DNA of 64,000 nucleotides from Desulfobotulus pelophilus (GTDB lineage Bacteria > Desulfobacterota > Desulfobacteria > Desulfobacterales > ASO4-4): the NCBI RefSeq assembly GCF_026155325.1, contig NZ_JAPFPW010000001.1, positions 1 to 64,000 of the forward strand. Direction: 5' to 3'. Numbering within the stretch: position 1 is the first letter of the stretch; the number at the start of each line of letters is the position of its first letter. The notes below the pieces were generated by a model. The model did no database searches. It saw only the letters and a program-made list of their open reading frames with translations, and was not told the DNA's origin. Below are positions 61,397 to 64,000 of this stretch, piece after piece. Position numbers and translations under genes: made by a program.

Positions 61397-63058
61397 TCAG
61401 GTCAGTTTCTGTATACTGGCTGCAAGGTCCGCATCATCAAAGGGCTTATGCATGACCATGGAAATGCCTATCCCTTTCATGCTTTCCGTATCAATGCGTG
61501 CATTGGGCTGGCCCGAATGCTGTCCCACAAAGTCGCTTTGGGTGGTAATCATGATGATGGGGAGTTCTGTTTCGGGGTAGCGGCGTCTCAGCTCTTTGGT
61601 CAGCTGAATACCGTTGATATCTGGCATGTTGAGATCAGTGATAAGAAGATCAGGTTTTTCCTGAAGGGCGGCTTCAATGGCCCGGGACGGGAAGTCGAAC
61701 AGAAGAGGTGTATGGCCCATGGCATGCAGCTTGCTCTTGTAGATACGCAGCATCATTTTGGAGTCATCCACAACAAAGATTCTAAGACCCCTTGCCTCTT
61801 TCTCGGGCGGAACAGCTGCCATGATTTTCTGGGCCAGGTCGTCCAGTCCCTGACCTTGGATCAGTGTAAGATAATGGGTACGGGTGTCCGGATGGGCAGT
61901 GGATGCGAGATGCATGACTGCCATGGAACTGAAGGTCTCTTCACGGATAAGGTTTTCAAAGGCTTTATCTGCACCGGCATCAATGAGGGTGGCCACAACC
62001 TGACGTGCGCTTTCATCCTTTGCGGCAATCATGTTCTTAAGACCTGCGGTCAGAATGGGTGAAAGATTTTTATCCACGGCACGGGCTGCTGCCAGACGAA
62101 CCTGTTCTTCAGGATCTTCAAGCCCCGTAGCCAGGCTTATGGCTGCTTTAGCAGCAGGCAGCCGTTCCATGGCTTCGTAGGCAGCAAAGCGCACGTTGGC
62201 ATTGTCCGGCTTACGGTAAAGAATTTTCTGAATGGCTGGAATGGCGCTTTTATCACCGATATTACCGAGAACGTTAAGGGTGTGGACCAGGGCATCATCA
62301 TCGGTTTCCTTGAGATTCTCCACCACCACGGGTACGGCTTTGGGACCGATGGCAACGAGTTTATCGATGGTCCAGTTGCGAACATCCACATAGTGGGAGT
62401 TGAGCAGTGCGGTGAGGCGTTCCAGTGCGGTCTGGTCCTGAATTTCTCCCAGTGCTTCAATGATCAACTGGTCCGTTCGGTTGTTGCCCCGTATGGCTTC
62501 GGACAGAAGGTGTATGGCCGTAGGGCCGCCTATCTGAGCCAGTGCAAAAATGGCTTCCTGTTTGAGTTCCTCATCACCGTAGAAAATAAAGTCTGCGATG
62601 GCGCGGATGCAGGTTTGAGAGGCCATGAGGCTCAAAGCCTTAATGGTTTCCCTGAGAAAATCCGGGTTTGATTTTTGGGAAAGAAAACCGGATAGCAAGG
62701 GAATACTTTCTTTAACCTGCAACTCGCCTGCAATACGAATCAGCGGAAGACGCCTGTCCAGGCTTTCAGCCCGCAGCTCCTGCACCAGCAGATCCTGACA
62801 GGCGCAGGATTTGTCGAGCAGAAGGTCGTAAAGACGGTTTTTGACACTTGCATCGTTTATGGGCAGCTCCAGCATATAGCAGAGAACGGGGTGTACCACC
62901 CGGTCTTCAGCTTTGCTGATTTCATACAGGGTGCGAATCTGACTTTTTGCTTCAATTCTGGGAAGAAACTGGAGCAGAGCTCTGGCTTTGACCATATCTT
63001 TGCCTGAGATGCAGAACTTCAGCTCATCAATGAACTCAGAAATGCTGATTTTGGTCAT
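61397..63058 (-). CDS. HEAT-repeat protein with C-terminal response-regulator receiver domain
   Basis: The product is 553 residues. Residues about 90-400 are HEAT/PBS-lyase-type helical repeats, such as ELKQEAIFALAQIGGPTAI, DQLIIEALGEIQDQTALERL and ALVHTLNVLGNIGDKSAI. Residues about 430-553 are a CheY-like receiver: LRIFVVDDSKMMLRIYKSKL with the acidic pair, the phospho-acceptor Asp in DLLITDLNMPDINGI, the Thr/Ser site in IIMITTQS, and Lys in VMHKPF. It lacks an output domain, so the HEAT part is probably the effector or scaffold. GGAGATAAAAT precedes ATG 63058. It lies 41 bp after cheR, so it is probably chemotaxis-related. Confidence 0.88.
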   Translation of the reverse strand: MTKISISEFIDELKFCISGKDMVKARALLQFLPRIEAKSQIRTLYEISKAEDRVVHPVLCYMLELPINDASVKNRLYDLLLDKSCACQDLLVQELRAESLDRRLPLIRIAGELQVKESIPLLSGFLSQKSNPDFLRETIKALSLMASQTCIRAIADFIFYGDEELKQEAIFALAQIGGPTAIHLLSEAIRGNNRTDQLIIEALGEIQDQTALERLTALLNSHYVDVRNWTIDKLVAIGPKAVPVVVENLKETDDDALVHTLNVLGNIGDKSAIPAIQKILYRKPDNANVRFAAYEAMERLPAAKAAISLATGLEDPEEQVRLAAARAVDKNLSPILTAGLKNMIAAKDESARQVVATLIDAGADKAFENLIREETFSSMAVMHLASTAHPDTRTHYLTLIQGQGLDDLAQKIMAAVPPEKEARGLRIFVVDDSKMMLRIYKSKLHAMGHTPLLFDFPSRAIEAALQEKPDLLITDLNMPDINGIQLTKELRRRYPETELPIIMITTQSDFVGQHSGQPNARIDTESMKGIGISMVMHKPFDDADLAASIQKLT

Positions 63059-63099
63059 ATTTTATCTCCGGCGGAAGAGGTGAAGGCATTGAAAGGCTG

Positions 63100-63951
63100 C
63101 TATGGCTGTCCTCTGAACTGGTAAAATACGGAGTTCAGGTATTTTTTAGGTTCAAAAAGTGCTGTTTCATTGCTTAGGGATTCTGTGGAACCGATGAGAA
63201 GATAACCATCTGTTTCCAGTACGCCCGCAATTTTCTGGTACAGGAGTTTGCGGTCCTGAGGGCTGAAGTAAATGGCTACATTCCGACAGAAGATAATATC
63301 AAATTTTCCAAATCCGGTAAAAGGTCTCATGAGGTTCATTTTACGAAAGGAGGCCATGGCCCGGATTTCATCTTTGATGCGCCAATGTTCACCGTCCCGG
63401 TTGAAATATTTCTGCAGTCTTTGCGGCGTAAGACCACGGGCTGCTTCGAATTTATTATAGCGACCATAGCTGGCCTGGGCAACGGCAGCATCGGATATAT
63501 CCGTTCCCACAAGGTGGATATCATAATCCTTCAGGTTCAGTCCCAGTTCTTTCAATACCATGGCTATGGAATAGATTTCCTGACCTGTGGAGCTGGCGGC
63601 GCTCCAGACTCGGATCGGAGTTCTGCCTCCGAATTTTTTTCCGGCCCGACTCCGTTTGTCAATGAGGTCCGGAATAATCTTGTGCTGAAGCAGATCAAAG
63701 GGGTGCTTATCCCGGAAAAAATAAGTCTCGTTTGTCGAAATGGCATCGATGACATTTTTTTCAAGGGTTTTTTGAAAATCCCTCTGAATTTTCTGGTAAA
63801 GATCCGTAAAGGTTTTACACCCTTGTTCTTCCAGAAGGGGGTGCAGGCGAGTTTCCACCAGATACTCTTTTCCCGGGGCAAGGGCAATGCCGGATATCTC
63901 GAGGATATATTTTGAAAAGAGGGTAAATTCTTGGGGAGTTATTTTAATCAT
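63100..63951 (-). CDS. cheR: CheR, chemotaxis receptor methyltransferase
   Basis: The product is 283 residues. The N-terminal helical domain includes ISTNETYFFRDKHPFDLLQH, where the Arg and Phe belong to the CheR core. AdoMet binding is seen at RVWSAASSTGQEIYSIAMVL and LVGTDISDAAVAQASYGRY. The end has FDIIFCRNVAIYFSPQDRKL and YLLIGSTESL. CheR methylates glutamates on chemoreceptors with AdoMet. It is directly upstream of the receiver/HEAT gene. No pentapeptide-binding beta insertion stands out. Confidence 0.93.
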   Translation of the reverse strand: MIKITPQEFTLFSKYILEISGIALAPGKEYLVETRLHPLLEEQGCKTFTDLYQKIQRDFQKTLEKNVIDAISTNETYFFRDKHPFDLLQHKIIPDLIDKRSRAGKKFGGRTPIRVWSAASSTGQEIYSIAMVLKELGLNLKDYDIHLVGTDISDAAVAQASYGRYNKFEAARGLTPQRLQKYFNRDGEHWRIKDEIRAMASFRKMNLMRPFTGFGKFDIIFCRNVAIYFSPQDRKLLYQKIAGVLETDGYLLIGSTESLSNETALFEPKKYLNSVFYQFRGQP

Positions 63952-63964
63952 GGGCCACCGGAGT

Positions 63965-64000
63965 TTAAGGGCGAACGGTTTTTAGAATAGCCGAAGCAAT
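63965..64000 (-). CDS. Possible C-terminal end of a gene running past the window edge
   Basis: On the minus strand the frame ending in TAA at 63965-63967 reads IASAILKTVRP and continues out of the window. The stop lies 13 bases before cheR, as expected for an upstream operon gene. Eleven residues are not enough to name it. Confidence 0.3.
   Translation of the reverse strand: MASAILKTVRP

Overview
This window comes from a Gram-negative, motile bacterium, most likely a member of the Desulfobacterota (the former Deltaproteobacteria). The pointers are L-ring and P-ring flagellar genes, several -24/-12 (sigma-54) promoters on flagellar operons, a CsrA/FliW pair, and a complete set of pseudaminic-acid genes beside flagellin. 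The lineage is inferred from gene content and was not tested.

Layout. 1-3649 (+): a FliL-like membrane protein carrying an array of FliM-type CheY-binding motifs (truncated at the left edge), a small unknown protein, a DUF2802-like membrane protein and a FliK-like protein. 3785-4645: a small secreted protein (-) and a stand-alone FlhB C-terminal homologue (+). 4909-9672 (+): rod and ring operon flgF-flgG-flgA-flgH-flgI-flgJ. 9813-18443 (+): flgN-flgK-flgL-csrA-fliW, with very large FlgK (1372 aa) and FlgL (1052 aa). 18474-30396 (-): flaG, a fliT-like gene, fliS, fliD, a giant flagellin (1266 aa), a small unknown gene, and a second giant flagellin (1280 aa). 30509-42019 (-): maf (flagellin glycosyltransferase fused to TPRs), pseI, a formyltransferase, pseG, a pse-associated methylase, pseF, pseB, a damaged HEPN/MNT pair with a possible MITE, and pseC. 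42324-64000: mainly housekeeping genes (trkA, trkH, tRNA-Lys, tRNA-Glu, der, rarA, an NRDE protein, thiolase, gyrA, gpsA, radC, pgk, an argA-like gene, a class A PBP), ending with a HEAT-repeat/receiver fusion and cheR.

How it fits together. The flagellar genes describe a filament enlarged along its outer parts: FlgK, FlgL and both flagellins are two to four times their usual length. Between ordinary flagellin ends, both flagellins carry about 780 residues of six-residue repeats that fit the left-handed beta-helix hexapeptide pattern. The adjacent pse/maf genes should glycosylate these surfaces. A formyltransferase sits where the PseH acetyltransferase would be expected, and a sigma-54-like promoter precedes pseB. 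The 1280-aa flagellin has a sigma-28-like promoter and a leader with two CsrA-type sites, one in a hairpin loop and one over the ribosome-binding site. The 1266-aa flagellin has a clear sigma-54 promoter and no such sites. The two therefore look separately controlled.

All calls come from reading the sequence. No database search, structure prediction or RNA folding was run.
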